From assembly GCF_030685535.1 (NCBI RefSeq), contig NZ_CP131601.1, forward strand, positions 1,054,001 to 1,118,000: DNA of 64,000 nt, read 5' to 3'. The translations under genes were made by a program, and so were the position numbers. The stretch comes from Photobacterium leiognathi (GTDB taxonomy: Bacteria > Pseudomonadota > Gammaproteobacteria > Enterobacterales > Vibrionaceae). This document shows, piece by piece, positions 47,668-60,000 of the stretch (positions are counted from its first letter, which is position 1; each line of letters starts with the position of its first letter). Under the pieces are notes generated by a model. It was not told where the DNA came from. It searched no databases and saw only the letters and a program-made list of their open reading frames with translations.

Positions 47668-48594
47668 TTACTTATAGCCACCTTGGATTTCAGGTTGCTG
47701 TTGTTTTAATACTACTTTATTACGTTCAATTGCCGCTGATGGTAAGCCAATAAAACCATTTTTGATCAATGTCTGCTGAGCTTCTGGTGTCATCACGTAA
47801 TTTACAAAATCGGTTTGCTGTGACGATAGTGAGCTATTGGTAGGCTCAAGATTTAGATACATGTAGTAGACATTAGCAAGCGGGTAACGGCCAGATAAAA
47901 TTGTTTCATGATCTAAACCGAAGCTTTCACCGTTTTTATCAATAATATCAATGCGTTTAATATCTTTATCTTGGCTTTGATATACCGTGTAACCAATAGC
48001 ATTTTCTTTTGATTCAATGGTATCGATTAAGTCATCACGGTTGCTTAGCGATTTTGTCGCTGTTTTTTGACCGTCGTAGCAGGTGATCATCTTGGTGAAA
48101 TTACGGTGTGCTGATAAATCACCATTTACCGAATAAGCTTGCACTTGAGTTAGCTCAGAATGATTGGCAAGGATTGGATTAACACTTTGCCACTGAACTG
48201 GTTCTAATGATGATTTACAGCCAAAAATATCAGCCAGTGCATTGATTGAAATCGACTTTATTGGATTATCTTCATTGACTAAAATCGCTACCGCATCGGA
48301 CGTAAAGTACAGCTCGGTTGGTTTATAACCGTATTTATCTTTAAAAACCGCGACTTCGCTATCTAACCAACGGCGAGAGCTAATACCAATTTTTACGCCG
48401 TCTTCAATCATCACTTTTTGAATATCATTGCTTTGTTCAGTCAACAATTGATTGTTCAGTGTTGCGGTTGAAAGCAGTTCATTAACCACGGTGTTTAGCT
48501 CATTTTCTACCGCAATGGTTTTATGACTATCGGCATAAGCAGAAGCTGCAAACAACGCCAGTGGTAGCATGTAAGTAAAAGTTGATTTATTCAC
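47668..48594 (-). CDS. PstS-like periplasmic substrate-binding protein (orphan)
   Basis: A 308-residue exported protein: signal peptide (first ~21, ending AYA) and a PstS-type binding fold (KIGISSRRWLDSEVAVFKDKYGYKPTELYFTSDAVAILVNEDNPI, ~70-115; ADIFGCK; a C-terminal DFVNYVMTPEAQQTLIKNGFIGLPSAA). No permease or ATPase genes of a phosphate transporter are near. It is the last gene of the type I secretion/adhesin run, 10 bp after the OmpA-like gene. In other bacteria PstS-like proteins sit in outer-membrane or biofilm loci without transport roles; its ligand here is unknown. Confidence 0.82.
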   Translation of the reverse strand: MNKSTFTYMLPLALFAASAYADSHKTIAVENELNTVVNELLSTATLNNQLLTEQSNDIQKVMIEDGVKIGISSRRWLDSEVAVFKDKYGYKPTELYFTSDAVAILVNEDNPIKSISINALADIFGCKSSLEPVQWQSVNPILANHSELTQVQAYSVNGDLSAHRNFTKMITCYDGQKTATKSLSNRDDLIDTIESKENAIGYTVYQSQDKDIKRIDIIDKNGESFGLDHETILSGRYPLANVYYMYLNLEPTNSSLSSQQTDFVNYVMTPEAQQTLIKNGFIGLPSAAIERNKVVLKQQQPEIQGGYK

Positions 48595-48604
48595 GAGTAT
48601 TCCC

Positions 48605-49213
48605 TCACTGTGCCGTTGATGCGTGTTGTGCCGATTGCTCAGAGCTGTAAATCGTCCATTTCTTGACTGGCTCCATTTGATTGCTAGTGATCACTGCAAT
48701 GGTGCGTCGCTCACGCTTTTTAAGGTGCTTAGTTAGCTCTGTTACCTGTGTGAACTCTTGCTCTGAAATACGCTCTGGGGCAATGCCATTTTCAATCAGG
48801 GCGTCTTTAATCACCCCTGTACGGCGTTGCGCTAATGCTTTGTTGTATTGATCCGTACCTTCTGGACTAGTATCACCAACAAGGATCACTTTTGCCTGTG
48901 GTTTTTGCTCTAACAGATTAAACAATAAGGTGTAAGTTTCGTTTTGATCTAAGCGAATATGGGCATCGTCATAGTTAAAGTAAACCGTTTGAATATCGTA
49001 TTTCGGTTTCACTTCCCATGGTGCGCAGCCTGTAATATCTACTTTTGTACCTGTTGGCGTATCGGCACACATATCTCGTTGGTTGATCACGCCATCTTTA
49101 TCATGATCACGAAGATCATCAATTTGATGACGAGTAACTTGGGTATCTGGCATTTGTGCACAGCCAGCTAAAAGCAAAGGCAATAAAATAAGAGAAAGTA
49201 GTGATTTAGTCAT
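48605..49213 (-). CDS. OmpA-family lipoprotein of the T1SS locus
   Basis: A 202-residue outer-membrane lipoprotein: lipobox LLAGC (Cys18), a thrombospondin type 3-like calcium loop (DHDKDGVINQRDMCADTP, ~36-53), and an OmpA C-terminal domain (~75-185, with VILVGDTSPEGTDQYNKALAQRRTG) for peptidoglycan contact. The start is taken at the ATG at 49213 rather than a codon 24 bases upstream. It follows the TolC-like gene after 2 bp. Similar OmpA-like proteins accompany adhesin-exporting T1SS loci, such as the Shewanella bpf cluster. Confidence 0.88.
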   Translation of the reverse strand: MTKSLLSLILLPLLLAGCAQMPDTQVTRHQIDDLRDHDKDGVINQRDMCADTPTGTKVDITGCAPWEVKPKYDIQTVYFNYDDAHIRLDQNETYTLLFNLLEQKPQAKVILVGDTSPEGTDQYNKALAQRRTGVIKDALIENGIAPERISEQEFTQVTELTKHLKKRERRTIAVITSNQMEPVKKWTIYSSEQSAQHASTAQ

Positions 49214-49215
49214 GA

Positions 49216-50526
49216 TTATTGCTCCTTCGCTTGCCATTGTTCTGGGTATTCAACACGTAACGCGTAGGTTAATTTACCCATCGCATTCAGAATGCGATAT
49301 GCCGCTAAGGTGTGATCATATTCAGTATTGATGTAGTTTTTACGGGCAAGAAATACTTCGACTTTGGCATCCAGTACATCAAGTAGGCTACGGCGACCTA
49401 AACGAAATTGTTCTTCGTATCCCATTTCAGCGGCTTTGGCGGCATCAACGTTTTGCTTTAATAGTTTCTTTTGTTGTTCCAGCATGTTGTAGGCATTCCA
49501 GGCAAGTGTCGTACCTTCAACCACTTCACGCTCTGCACGTAAACGAATAGTACGTGCTTCTTCATGACGCCATGCAGAAGCTTCCGTATCTGCATTGGTT
49601 TTTCCGCCGTTATAGATGTCGTAATTCATAGTTAGCATGACACGGGCATCTTGATCAGGACCAAGCGTATTACCCACGTTATCGTTGGCATTTGCGTGTA
49701 CTTCTAGCTTAAATTCAGGGAAGTAGTTGCCTTTTTCACGACGGATTTCTTCACGTGCCGCTTTAATATCCGCGATGGCTGCTTGAATTTCAGGGTGCTG
49801 CTCAATGCCTTGTTTAATAGCAACTTCTTTGCTGTTAGGTAGTAGGGCAGTATCTACCACAGGGTCGACTAAACCTGAAGCAGGCTTACCCACTAAGCGC
49901 ATGAATTGTGCATCGAGATCGTAAAGGTTATTTTCAGCGGCAATCAGTGACGATTGAGCCGTTGCAACACGGGCTGCAATTTGCGCTAAGTCAGAGTTAC
50001 TGCTTAAGCCTTTTGAGTTTTTATCGAGAATATCTTGATAGATCGCTTCATGTTCACGGACGTTGCGTTGGGTTAACTCATGAATGGTTTTTGCTTTTAG
50101 TACTTCAAGGTATAAACGTGTGGTATCTAATGAGATATCTTCGGCATCAGATAATAAAGTTAAGCGCTCAGATTCTGCTTCATAGGTTAGGCGATCGGTA
50201 TTGGCTGAGGTTTTGAAGCCATCAAAGATCAACTGTGAGGCTTTTAAACCAATTTCAGTACGGTTCATACCACGATCATCTTTGGGGATTTTATTGCCGC
50301 TGTTATAACGGGTTTCTTCATAACCTGCCGCAGCATAAAGATTTACTTGGGGTAAGTAATCCGCTTGTGCACCATCGACTTCACGTAGTACAGATTGAAA
50401 ACGAGCATACTGCCCAGCAATTTGTGGGCTGTAATCAATGGCTGAAGCAACGGACTCTTCTAAAGAGAGCGCATGTGCAGCACTAGATGAAAATAGCGCA
50501 GCCGCTATTAAAGATGATAAACGCAT
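49216..50526 (-). CDS. TolC-like outer membrane channel of T1SS
   Basis: A 436-residue exported protein of the TolC/OEP family: signal peptide (first ~19, ending AHA), two TolC-like repeats each with a DGAQADYLPQVNLYAAAGYE-type opening, long helices and an RREKGNYFPEFKLE strand in the second half. It is likely the outer-membrane duct for the adhesin with the HlyD-like and ABC proteins encoded upstream. About 68 bp separate it from the adaptor gene. Confidence 0.92.
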   Translation of the reverse strand: MRLSSLIAAALFSSSAAHALSLEESVASAIDYSPQIAGQYARFQSVLREVDGAQADYLPQVNLYAAAGYEETRYNSGNKIPKDDRGMNRTEIGLKASQLIFDGFKTSANTDRLTYEAESERLTLLSDAEDISLDTTRLYLEVLKAKTIHELTQRNVREHEAIYQDILDKNSKGLSSNSDLAQIAARVATAQSSLIAAENNLYDLDAQFMRLVGKPASGLVDPVVDTALLPNSKEVAIKQGIEQHPEIQAAIADIKAAREEIRREKGNYFPEFKLEVHANANDNVGNTLGPDQDARVMLTMNYDIYNGGKTNADTEASAWRHEEARTIRLRAEREVVEGTTLAWNAYNMLEQQKKLLKQNVDAAKAAEMGYEEQFRLGRRSLLDVLDAKVEVFLARKNYINTEYDHTLAAYRILNAMGKLTYALRVEYPEQWQAKEQ

Positions 50527-50594
50527 TCCTTTTCCTTTATCTTTTAGTTCTGTATGCCGTATTCATTGGCAAAAATCTGTTTGTTATAAATTAT

Positions 50595-51914
50595 TTAAGG
50601 TTCTCTTAATGCACTGGCTTTGGCGCGTAACAGCGGTTTTAACCAGTAGCTTAAAACGGTTTTTTCGCCTGTTAAGATATCCACCATGGCTTGCATGCCG
50701 GGAATAACTTGAAGACGAGTGTCAGGATCATCATGGAGTTGGATATGAGCACGGTAATAGGCAGTACCATCTTCCGTTTGCAGCGCATCAGCACTGACAT
50801 AGGTCACCGTTCCTTTACGTCCACCGTAGACAACAAAATCGTAAGCAGTAAATTTAATTGTTGCTTCTAAGCCCTTGCTCACAAAAGCAATATCCTGTGG
50901 TGAAATTCGCGCTTCAACGATTAATTTGCTGTCATTCGGTACCAGTTCCATGATGGGTTCACCGGGTTTGACGACACCGCCTAATGAGCGCACCAAGATA
51001 TCTTTGATCGTGCCATCCATAGGGGCGGTGATTTCGGTACGTTTTAGCTGATCGGCTAATCCTTCTTGGCTATCTTCTAACTGGGCAAATTGGTTGGTTG
51101 CTTCATTAAGTTGTGCTTGTACAGACGTTCTAAATTCCAACGCAAGGTTACGACGCATCACAATGGCTTCACGTAAGGCTGCTGATGCTTTTTGTTGAGC
51201 GACTTTTGAGCTGGCAATTTCACCGCGTATTTTGACTTGATCGCGGCGTGTTTGGATCAATTCAACTTCTGCAACGGCCCCACGTTTTACCGCACCTTCG
51301 AGCATTCTTGCTTCTTTGTTCACTAAGCGAAGGCTACTGTTAAGGGTCGCGGTATTACTTTTTGCATCACGTAGTGCTTCGGTTTGTTGCTCAATGGTGA
51401 GTTGCGCTTCTTCAAGCTGTGACTCAATTTGGCTAATACGCTCGTTGTAGTTGGCTTTGGCATTAATTTGTGCACGCTTACTTAAATCATCAAAGTCGAG
51501 AGCTTGATGGTTAATGGTGATTTGCTTCTTCCAGTCTTTTTCTCTGGTATTGACTTTAACCGTCTCTAATTCGGCTTTCAGACGTTTGATTTGCGCTTGT
51601 AGCGTACGGAAATGCTCATCAGATTCCTGAAAGGCAGTGCGGAAACGAGTATCATCCAAAATAAGTAGGGTTTGACCTTGTTTGACTTGTTCACCGGGAC
51701 TTACCAAGACTTGCTCGATAATGCCGCCTTCTAAGCTCTGGATTTTTTGAATAGCCTGAGTTGGTACAACCTTACCGTCACCAACCACTACCTCTTCTAA
51801 TTTGGAATAAGCAGCCCACGTAATAATCGCGATAACCAATAGCGAGCAAAGCCAAATTATCTTACGAGAGCGATAGGCGTGTTTTTGGTTAGCCCATTTT
51901 AAATTACTGCTCAT
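50595..51914 (-). CDS. HlyD-family periplasmic adaptor of T1SS
   Basis: A 439-residue membrane fusion protein: one N-terminal helix (~15-35: IIWLCSLLVIAIITWAAY), lipoyl-type half (GDGKVVPTQAIQKIQSLEGGIIEQVLVSPGEQVKQGQTL), long coiled coil (~100-275) and a beta-barrel C-terminal domain. A longer frame starts at 52022, but the ATG at 51914 has a GGGAGG six bases upstream and gives a family-typical N-terminus. It overlaps the ABC gene stop by 11 bp, implying coupling. Confidence 0.93.
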   Translation of the reverse strand: MSSNLKWANQKHAYRSRKIIWLCSLLVIAIITWAAYSKLEEVVVGDGKVVPTQAIQKIQSLEGGIIEQVLVSPGEQVKQGQTLLILDDTRFRTAFQESDEHFRTLQAQIKRLKAELETVKVNTREKDWKKQITINHQALDFDDLSKRAQINAKANYNERISQIESQLEEAQLTIEQQTEALRDAKSNTATLNSSLRLVNKEARMLEGAVKRGAVAEVELIQTRRDQVKIRGEIASSKVAQQKASAALREAIVMRRNLALEFRTSVQAQLNEATNQFAQLEDSQEGLADQLKRTEITAPMDGTIKDILVRSLGGVVKPGEPIMELVPNDSKLIVEARISPQDIAFVSKGLEATIKFTAYDFVVYGGRKGTVTYVSADALQTEDGTAYYRAHIQLHDDPDTRLQVIPGMQAMVDILTGEKTVLSYWLKPLLRAKASALREP

Positions 51915-54084
51915 TACCGCCTCCCTGAACAATGCTGACAGAGCGAACACGACTAACTGGACGTTGTGGCTTCTGTTTGGCGAGAATAGATTTCGCATCA
52001 CCATCCGCGACAATTTGCCCACGTTCTAACACGATAATACGATCACATTGCGTCAAAATAGATTGACGGTGAGAACTGATCACCATGGTGATATCACGCG
52101 GTAGGCGATGTAATGCCTGACGGAAACGCTCTTCTGCTTGTTGATCTAAAGCGCTCGTTGGTTCATCCATGAGCAATAGACTTGGAGCACGGTATAAAGC
52201 GCGAGCCAGTGCAACCGCTTGGCGCTGACCACCAGATAAGTTACGTCCATTTTCACCGACTTGGGTTTCTAAGCCGTTAGCAAGGCGATCCATAAAGCCG
52301 TTTAGGCCAGAGGTGGTAATGGCATGACTCAGGCGTTTTTCATCGACGTCATCACAGCCAAATAAGATGTTTTCATAAATGGTGCCGTAGATAAGCGCAG
52401 GTTGCTGTCCAACCCAACCGATATTGTTACGAAGTGCGGCAGGCGGCCATAACTGGGCATCAATACCTTCGAAATACAATTGTCCTGAACTTGGACGATA
52501 TTGGTAAGAAAGTAGAGCTAATAGGGTCGATTTACCTGAACCTGCTGCACCAATAATACCCACTCGCTCGCCTTGGCGAATGGCTAATTTGATATTGCTA
52601 AGAGCATTAAACTGTTGTTCAGGATAAGCGAAGTTCGCATCATCTAGCTGTACGTTACCGTTAAATTCACCACGATCCATCACCTGATGTTCATTGCTTT
52701 CTTGCGGTAATGCCATCACTTGATCAAGCCCTGTGATTGCTGAACGGCTTTGCTGATAGCGCAGCATTAACATGGATAATTGATTGATTGAACTCGCGGC
52801 ACGACCACTCAGCATCACAATAGCAATTAAGCCACCCATACTGAGTAAGCCTTCAGAAATGCGGTAAACACCTATGATAATCAAACAAATGGTGACGATC
52901 TGCTGACTACTCATCACTGAATGAGACACAACGTTGGTGTATTTACGGGACTTAATGTGCCAATCCGACAGTGCAGAAACCGTTTGCTCCCAACGACGTT
53001 GGATTATGCCTTCTGCATTGTTTTGTTTGATATCTGAAAGGTTATATAAGCTATCTAATAATTGGGTTTGTTTCTGGGTCGATAAGCGAGCGGACTCATC
53101 TAAGGTTTGACCGATCTTGCCTTTCATAATCGTGCTGATAAGCAGTAATACAATCATCACTGCAATAGGAACAAACATCATAGGGCCGCCTAACCAGCCG
53201 ATTAATGCAAGGAAGAATAGGGTGAAGGGTAAATCCACCAAGGTAACTAAAGTGACTGACGTGAAAAACTCTCGCACACTGTCGAAATCTTGAATTTGAC
53301 GCGCAAATGCAGCGGCTGATTGGGGACGATGTTCTAGTTTCATCCCCAATACTTTTTGCATCAAAATGGCCGATAGTTTGGTATCAATATGATGCCCAGC
53401 CATGTCAGTGATAGCACTTCTCGCTTCGCGTAATAACCAATCAAATATCAACGCAATTGATACCCCAGCCGCTAACACCCATAAGGTATTAAAAGCTTGA
53501 TTTGGCACCACGCGATCGTAGACGTTCATGGTAAATAACGGCACAACCAGAGCGAGTAGGTTGATAAAAATAGAGGCAATCAGTAGATCACGATACCAAG
53601 GTTTTACCTCTGAAATCGCTGCACGCAACCAGTGTTTTTTCGGTTTTGGTTTGATGTCATCTACTCGAGGATCAGCCATTTGCATTGGTGAGACTTGCCA
53701 TACATCATCGCTGAGCAGATGTGTTAATTCATCACCTGATTGCTGCGAGACAATAGGCGTTGGGGCATGCTCATCATTGGTTTGAAACTGGATCGTTTTA
53801 AAGACACCATCAGTGCATTCACTAATAATGATTGGCGTGCCAGTCTCGGTAATACCAACGGCAGGTAAGCTTGCAGTAGTTAGCTTATTTTTCGGGTGCA
53901 AACCAACGTCCAACTGAGCTTGGTTGGCTGCACGTTCAAACAGAGAATCGTCAAGTTTACCCTGTACTAAGGGTAAGCCTGTGGTGACTTTCAGACGATG
54001 ACAACGAATACTGTAATGCTGGCATAGCCACAAAATAGAGGCGAGCCAGATGTCATTATCTAACGGCGGATTTTTACTACTCAT
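51904..54084 (-). CDS. T1SS ABC exporter (LapB/RtxB type)
   Basis: A 726-residue ABC exporter: an N-terminal C39 peptidase-like domain (~1-135) without the catalytic Cys (degenerate, as in LapB/HlyB), six membrane helices (~155-420), then an ATPase domain with Walker A GAAGSGKST near residue 513, signature NLSGGQRQ near 615 and Walker B SLLLMDEP near 635. A degenerate C39 domain is the hallmark of exporters for RTX substrates that are not processed on export. It follows the adhesin by 7 bp. Confidence 0.93.
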   Translation of the reverse strand: MSSKNPPLDNDIWLASILWLCQHYSIRCHRLKVTTGLPLVQGKLDDSLFERAANQAQLDVGLHPKNKLTTASLPAVGITETGTPIIISECTDGVFKTIQFQTNDEHAPTPIVSQQSGDELTHLLSDDVWQVSPMQMADPRVDDIKPKPKKHWLRAAISEVKPWYRDLLIASIFINLLALVVPLFTMNVYDRVVPNQAFNTLWVLAAGVSIALIFDWLLREARSAITDMAGHHIDTKLSAILMQKVLGMKLEHRPQSAAAFARQIQDFDSVREFFTSVTLVTLVDLPFTLFFLALIGWLGGPMMFVPIAVMIVLLLISTIMKGKIGQTLDESARLSTQKQTQLLDSLYNLSDIKQNNAEGIIQRRWEQTVSALSDWHIKSRKYTNVVSHSVMSSQQIVTICLIIIGVYRISEGLLSMGGLIAIVMLSGRAASSINQLSMLMLRYQQSRSAITGLDQVMALPQESNEHQVMDRGEFNGNVQLDDANFAYPEQQFNALSNIKLAIRQGERVGIIGAAGSGKSTLLALLSYQYRPSSGQLYFEGIDAQLWPPAALRNNIGWVGQQPALIYGTIYENILFGCDDVDEKRLSHAITTSGLNGFMDRLANGLETQVGENGRNLSGGQRQAVALARALYRAPSLLLMDEPTSALDQQAEERFRQALHRLPRDITMVISSHRQSILTQCDRIIVLERGQIVADGDAKSILAKQKPQRPVSRVRSVSIVQGGGNEQ

Positions 54085-54091
54085 ACCATCC

Positions 54092-57000
54092 CTAGCCAGA
54101 AATTAGATTATTATCATCTATCATTTTTTGTAGGATCTCTGCTTCCGTTGCAGAGCTTGCGTCAGCGCCATAAAGCACATCTTTACTTACAGTGTCTAAC
54201 GTTATCTCTTGTGTAACATCTGCACCATTATCTTTAACATGTAATGTGACGGAACCGTTATTTTCAGTAATATCAATATAGTTATCGGCTGAAATACCAT
54301 CAGTTACATTTGATAAAATAGCGCTTAAGTCGATGTTGTCGCTATCTTTTGTGGTATCAAAATCTAAAATAGTATCTTGTGCTGGTGTAGCGCTTGTACC
54401 GAGATCTTCCGATTTAAAGACGAAACTGTCACTGCCCGCATCACCTGACATTATATCGTCACCTTTACCTCCAATAATTTCATCGTTGCCTTCTCCACCG
54501 AGAATCAAATCGTCATTGGCTGTACCTACTAGAGTATTGTCACTAGCCTCTAAGATTTTGAAATCGATGGTTTGCGTTGTTCCCGTTGCGGTTTGGTTGC
54601 CGATGCTGGCATTTGGCTCAATTGTTAAGGTAAAGTCCTGTGCGCTGTTGCCCGTCATAGTGAGGTTGGCAATATCAGCAAGTTCGACTTCCCAACCACC
54701 ATCTTTTGCTTTACCTGCAGAGAAAACATAATCACTTGGAAAGCCTGTGATCATGATAGTGCCTTTCTCATTAGGGGCTGGGTTTTGCATGATGAAATCA
54801 ATATTTAAGGCTATCGCTGAATCCGTTTCGGCAATAATGCTGGTGTATTGCGCCGTTAATTCAGGCTCATCAGGCACAGCATCAATGGTCAGTTTGATCT
54901 CTTCGGTAGCAATAACGCCATCATCAGTGTAGTCAGTGCCTAATACTGTATTTGAATCAATGGTGTTGGCTTCTAAGGTGATTGTCATTTCGCCATAAGC
55001 ATCGCCAGGGTAGAGCTCAAACTGATCTAACGTGCTGGCATTGATAACCACAGTGGCAAACCAATGATCGCCTTTTTGAGCAAAGGTAATTTCTTGCCCG
55101 CCAATAACGATTTTATCTAATCCTTGCAATTGAGCCGGATCGGCGGCACTGATGTTAACGGTTAAACGTAACGATTCATCACTGTTTGTTTCGTAGCTTT
55201 CTAAATTCACTGGAATAGTGAAACTATCGCCTTCAGTCCCAGCAAGCGTTTCAGGCACATCGAAGAACTGCACATCATCGCCAATGGGTTTCACACCAAC
55301 AATCAGATCTGTAGTGGATGTTTTAATGTCGTTGGTGCCAATTTCATTAGTGATGGCTTCTAGTTTGAGCTTCATATCACCACTAAAATCCAGTGGTGGA
55401 CGGATATAAATTTTATCCATCAAGCTTGGTTCAAAATTCCATGACTGGCCGTTATTGGGTAGCTGAATAAAGTTATTGCCACCATCCGGTGAAAAGAACA
55501 GTACAGCCCCATTAGGAAGACCTGAAATATTTAGCGAAATGCTTTCTGAACCATCATCATCAAATAAAATCGCATCGAGTCCAGTAATGTGAATATAGCT
55601 ATCTTCATCACCGAGGACTTCGATTTTATCTGGCATTTTGGCGTAATCAGTTACAGGTGCAACGTCGATGACCACCGATGCGGTTTTAGTTTGGGTATCG
55701 GTTTGGGTTGGGCAATCGGCTTCATCGGTGATATTTGCTTCAACATTAATTGTTAATTCACCACTAAAGTTAAGAGGTGGCACTAGGGTCACTTCACCTA
55801 AACGAGTTGGATCTTTAATTGTCCAGCTACCATCATTGTTGTCTTGTATGATTGAAGCATCACCATAAAGTTTTGCATCAGCAGATAAAGTAATTTTAAG
55901 CCAGTTAATGGTTTCTTTACCTGTTGCTGATTCACCTTCGCCACTGATGGTTTGGCCTGCGAAAATATTATCACCCAGCACTAACTCAAGGTTGATAGCA
56001 GATTCGGTATCTTCCTGAATCGTGGTTTGTCCGGCATTAACAATGATGTCATCAACAACAGGCACGACTTCAATTTTAATCTCTTGGCTTGTTGTTGATG
56101 TTTGACCATTACAAGTAGACGTTTGGGTGATCTCAATAGGAAAAGTTAGACATCCAGCCCAGTCTTCATCTAACCCAACAAAGACCATATTCTCTAAGCC
56201 GCTTGGTGTAATGGTATAGCCAAGAATTTCACCGATGGCATTGTATTCAGGGATAACGCCATCGCCTTCAATTTCCACACCTTCGGGTAAGTCTTTTACG
56301 CTGATAAAGAAAGATAGTTCGATTTCAGGATTATCATCAATGTTGCCATCCAGCAGCCCTGATAAATCAATATCTTCACCTTCTTTAGCAATAATATCGC
56401 CACTTTGGATATTGTCAGGATCGTCAATTGGTAGACATGAACCACCGCCACTGTGACCCGTAATTTGGATTTGAAGAGGGGCTTCAATGTAGCGTGAGTT
56501 CTCATCATCAATGACGTGGGCAATCACACGTAAATCAATAATGTCAGTATTAAAGCTAGAGCTAATGGTTGCCCCAGCTAAGATATCTTTCATCGCTTCT
56601 TTGACGGTATCGCTAGTTAAGCCTGTTGCTGGAATCAACCAGTTACCACTACCGTCAATGGAAGCGCCATTTGGGTGTTCAACGATTAAGTTAATACCAT
56701 CAGGAATAACGATAATTATGTAATCAAGATATTCAGAGCCATCGAGATCTTCATCAATAAAGTGAACTGCATTAGTTAAATCAATAGGGCTGGCATCAGT
56801 GCTGGTGAGAACTTCTGATGTTGATTCTAAACGGGTGTCGTTTTCGACAATACCTGCGACATCAAGCTGAATGGTTGCGTTAATATCTTTTGCTGAAGTT
56901 TGTCCTGTTGGTGAGGTGTCAGTGACTTCGTAGCTGATTGAAATAGTAAATAAGCCACTTAAATCTTCATCAGCAAGTACAGTAACACGACCACCGTTAA

Positions 57001-60000
57001 TGAATTCTGCCCATGACTCAGCGCCTTTATAGCTCGCCAGATCTAATCCACCAGCAGGTACAGACACTGCAGCACCATCAATAAAGAGTGTTAATCCAGC
57101 AGGTAATCCGGTGATCTTATAGCCTGTTAAACTCTCACTGTGATCAATATCTTTATTGATCTCAGGCTCAACTAAGAAACTTGCATGTTTATCTTCAGTA
57201 CCTATGGTTTCGAGTACTGCGCCGTCTTTTTCATCAACCACTGGCAGTACATCAATTTCTACTTTGTAATTGAATTCGCCACTGTCTCCATCAGGCTCAG
57301 TCGATACCACGTTAACATCAAAGTTAAGTTGGCTACTGAAGTCTTTAGTTGTTTGTAAGAAAGTGGCTTTAAGTTGATCGTTGGTGATCTGGTAGATCAC
57401 ACCTGTCGATGCGCTTTCACCTACGATCTCTAATGTGATCGGATTACCGCTGCTATCAACAAAAATGACTCCGTCTGGAAGGTTGGTGATCATAATGGTG
57501 ATCTCTTCCGATTTGTCATCATCGCTGGTAGTGATCATGAAATCTAACGGTAATGGGCTATCTTCGTTAAAGCCTGATGTACCTTTGATTGTGCCTTTAA
57601 AGCCAGTGGAATTATCTGTGCTAACAGCAACATATTCCCAATGACCATTGCCACTATCAGCAACATTAGGACGATCAATTACACCTGTTAAATCAATGGT
57701 AATGGTTTTGGTATCACTTACCGCGTTGACATTAACGGGATCAAGTCCATCAACGGAGGTTTCGGTTGATACAGCTGTTACTTCAATGGTCAGTGTTTCT
57801 GTCCACGAGCTTATATCTTCTTTTGGATAAAGTAGTGCTTCACCACTTTCAATAGCTTCAGCACTAATAATGTAAATCCCAGAACCAGCTGGTTGCTCAA
57901 CAGCCCCACCGCCTTGAATAGACCAACCATCTTGCACTTTGATGTGATAGCTTAAACTTTCTGAACCATCGGTATCGGTAAGCTTGCCGATAAGTACTTG
58001 GCTTAAGTTAATCGGTTGATCTTCAATACCTTTAATGTTCTTCACCGATAGCGTCGGTGTATCGGCATCTGGATTGATATTAACGATAATTTGATGGGGT
58101 GTTTCTTCGGTTTTATGTTCATTTTTATCAATGAACTGATTACCTTTTTCCGTCGCAATAGCGGTTACGGTAAATTCAAATTTACCTGCAAGGTTTTTAT
58201 CTGAAACGACAGTGACTTTATTTAGTTGGTTTTGATTTAAAACATCGCCGTCTTTGACGACATTGCCATTGAGTTTCAATGTAATGCCATCTGGAATACC
58301 TGATATGCGATATTTAAGGCTTTCTGAATTATCCGTATCGGTGAGGTTTGCGGCAATATCGAGTTTAATACTGCCGTTATCATCCTCAACACCAGTGTAT
58401 TCGTAGTCTTTTGTTTCATCCCAAACAGGTGCATCAGCGTTTGGATATACCTTAATAGGCAGATCTTTATTTAAATCAGTTGTTCCTGAGTCTCTTGAAA
58501 TAGTCGCGGTAATTTCAAGGTTTACCATACCTTGCTGATTGATCGCTGCATCAGGGGCTGGTTGATAGGTAAGTTCACCGTTTGGTGAATAGAAATTACC
58601 ATCTTTCATAAAATCAGTAATTGTGATTACACCGCCGACTGCAGTGAGTAATGTGCCATTAAGGTAAAGCTGCCCACCAGCTAGCGAGCTTTCACTGATG
58701 GTGATGCTGGTAAGAGTTTCATTCTGATCTTCATCACCAGGGAATACTTTAATTGAAAGTGGTGCAGTACGTGTATCTTCCAGCACTTCCATTAGCTCTA
58801 CTTTGATGTGACCTGGGTTATCGCCTAAGACCAGCTTTGCTGTGCGATCAGCGGTATCACTGTCACCATCTTTGACTGTGTATGTGAGGTTATCAACAAT
58901 TTGCCCATCAAGTTCTGTGGTAGCGAAAGTGGTAATTTCAACCGTGCCATCTGCATGTACTGTCATGGTGCCGTATTTCTTCGAAGGCGTAACTGATGTA
59001 TTGATCAAATCAATCGGCTTACCGTCCACAGTGTAAGTGGCACCGTTGTAAACAAAGCTGACAATTTCACCACCGTCAGCACCTGTTATGGTGTCAGTCA
59101 GTAGTTGTAAGGTTTGTTTTTGTCCTTCGACTAAGGTTAGGGTGCCATCATCACCCGATAGAGGAATATCATCGGTTACATTAACGTCGAATATAGCGGT
59201 AGATGAGGTGTCTCCATCACTGTCAGTAAGAATTGCACCAAACTCGAATATGAGCGTATCTTGCGATGTGGCATCTGGGTGGTCAATTGGCGCAAACAGA
59301 TCAAATTGCACCGTACCATCAAGATTAACTTTTATTTGGAATACTTCTTTACCCGCAGCGGTAGCGATATACCAGCCATCAGCGTTAGGTGTGCCAAGGG
59401 TGATTTTATCGTCTGCACTGGTGTAATTTTTACTGTTAAATGGGGCGGTATCTAAGGTGACGGATACCACATCATCACTGCCTGTATTAAAGCTTAGTGT
59501 TGGTGTTGCTGTATCAGAGGCATCACTGTCTATACCATCATCCAGTAAATCATTTTCTTGAACATTTAAGTTGCCATTAACGATGATTTCTGGCTTCAAA
59601 CCATCCCAAATCGTGACCGTTACATTAGAGGTGCCGATACTGCCATCACTATCAGTCGCTTGAACAGGAAGAGTGATATCTAGTTTGGTGTCTTTGCCAT
59701 TAAGGTGATCGATAAAGTCATTCAGTACAATGGTAATAGTTGCATCTGCACTGCCACCAGCAGCGATAGTGCCAATGTCGGAAAGGTTGATGGAAAAGAT
59801 CACCGTACCGTCAGCTAAAATCGCATCATAGTTATTACTGCCATCGAACTTCCATGTCAGCGCTTCGCCGTTATGAGTGATTGCATCACCATCGCTAGTT
59901 TTAACTGCGCCAGCTAAAGCCAGTTGCAAATCAACAATAGGATCTTGCCCAGCGGTAACAGAAATTGTTGAGCTTGCTGTTTCTGTGGTGCCTGCTGGTG

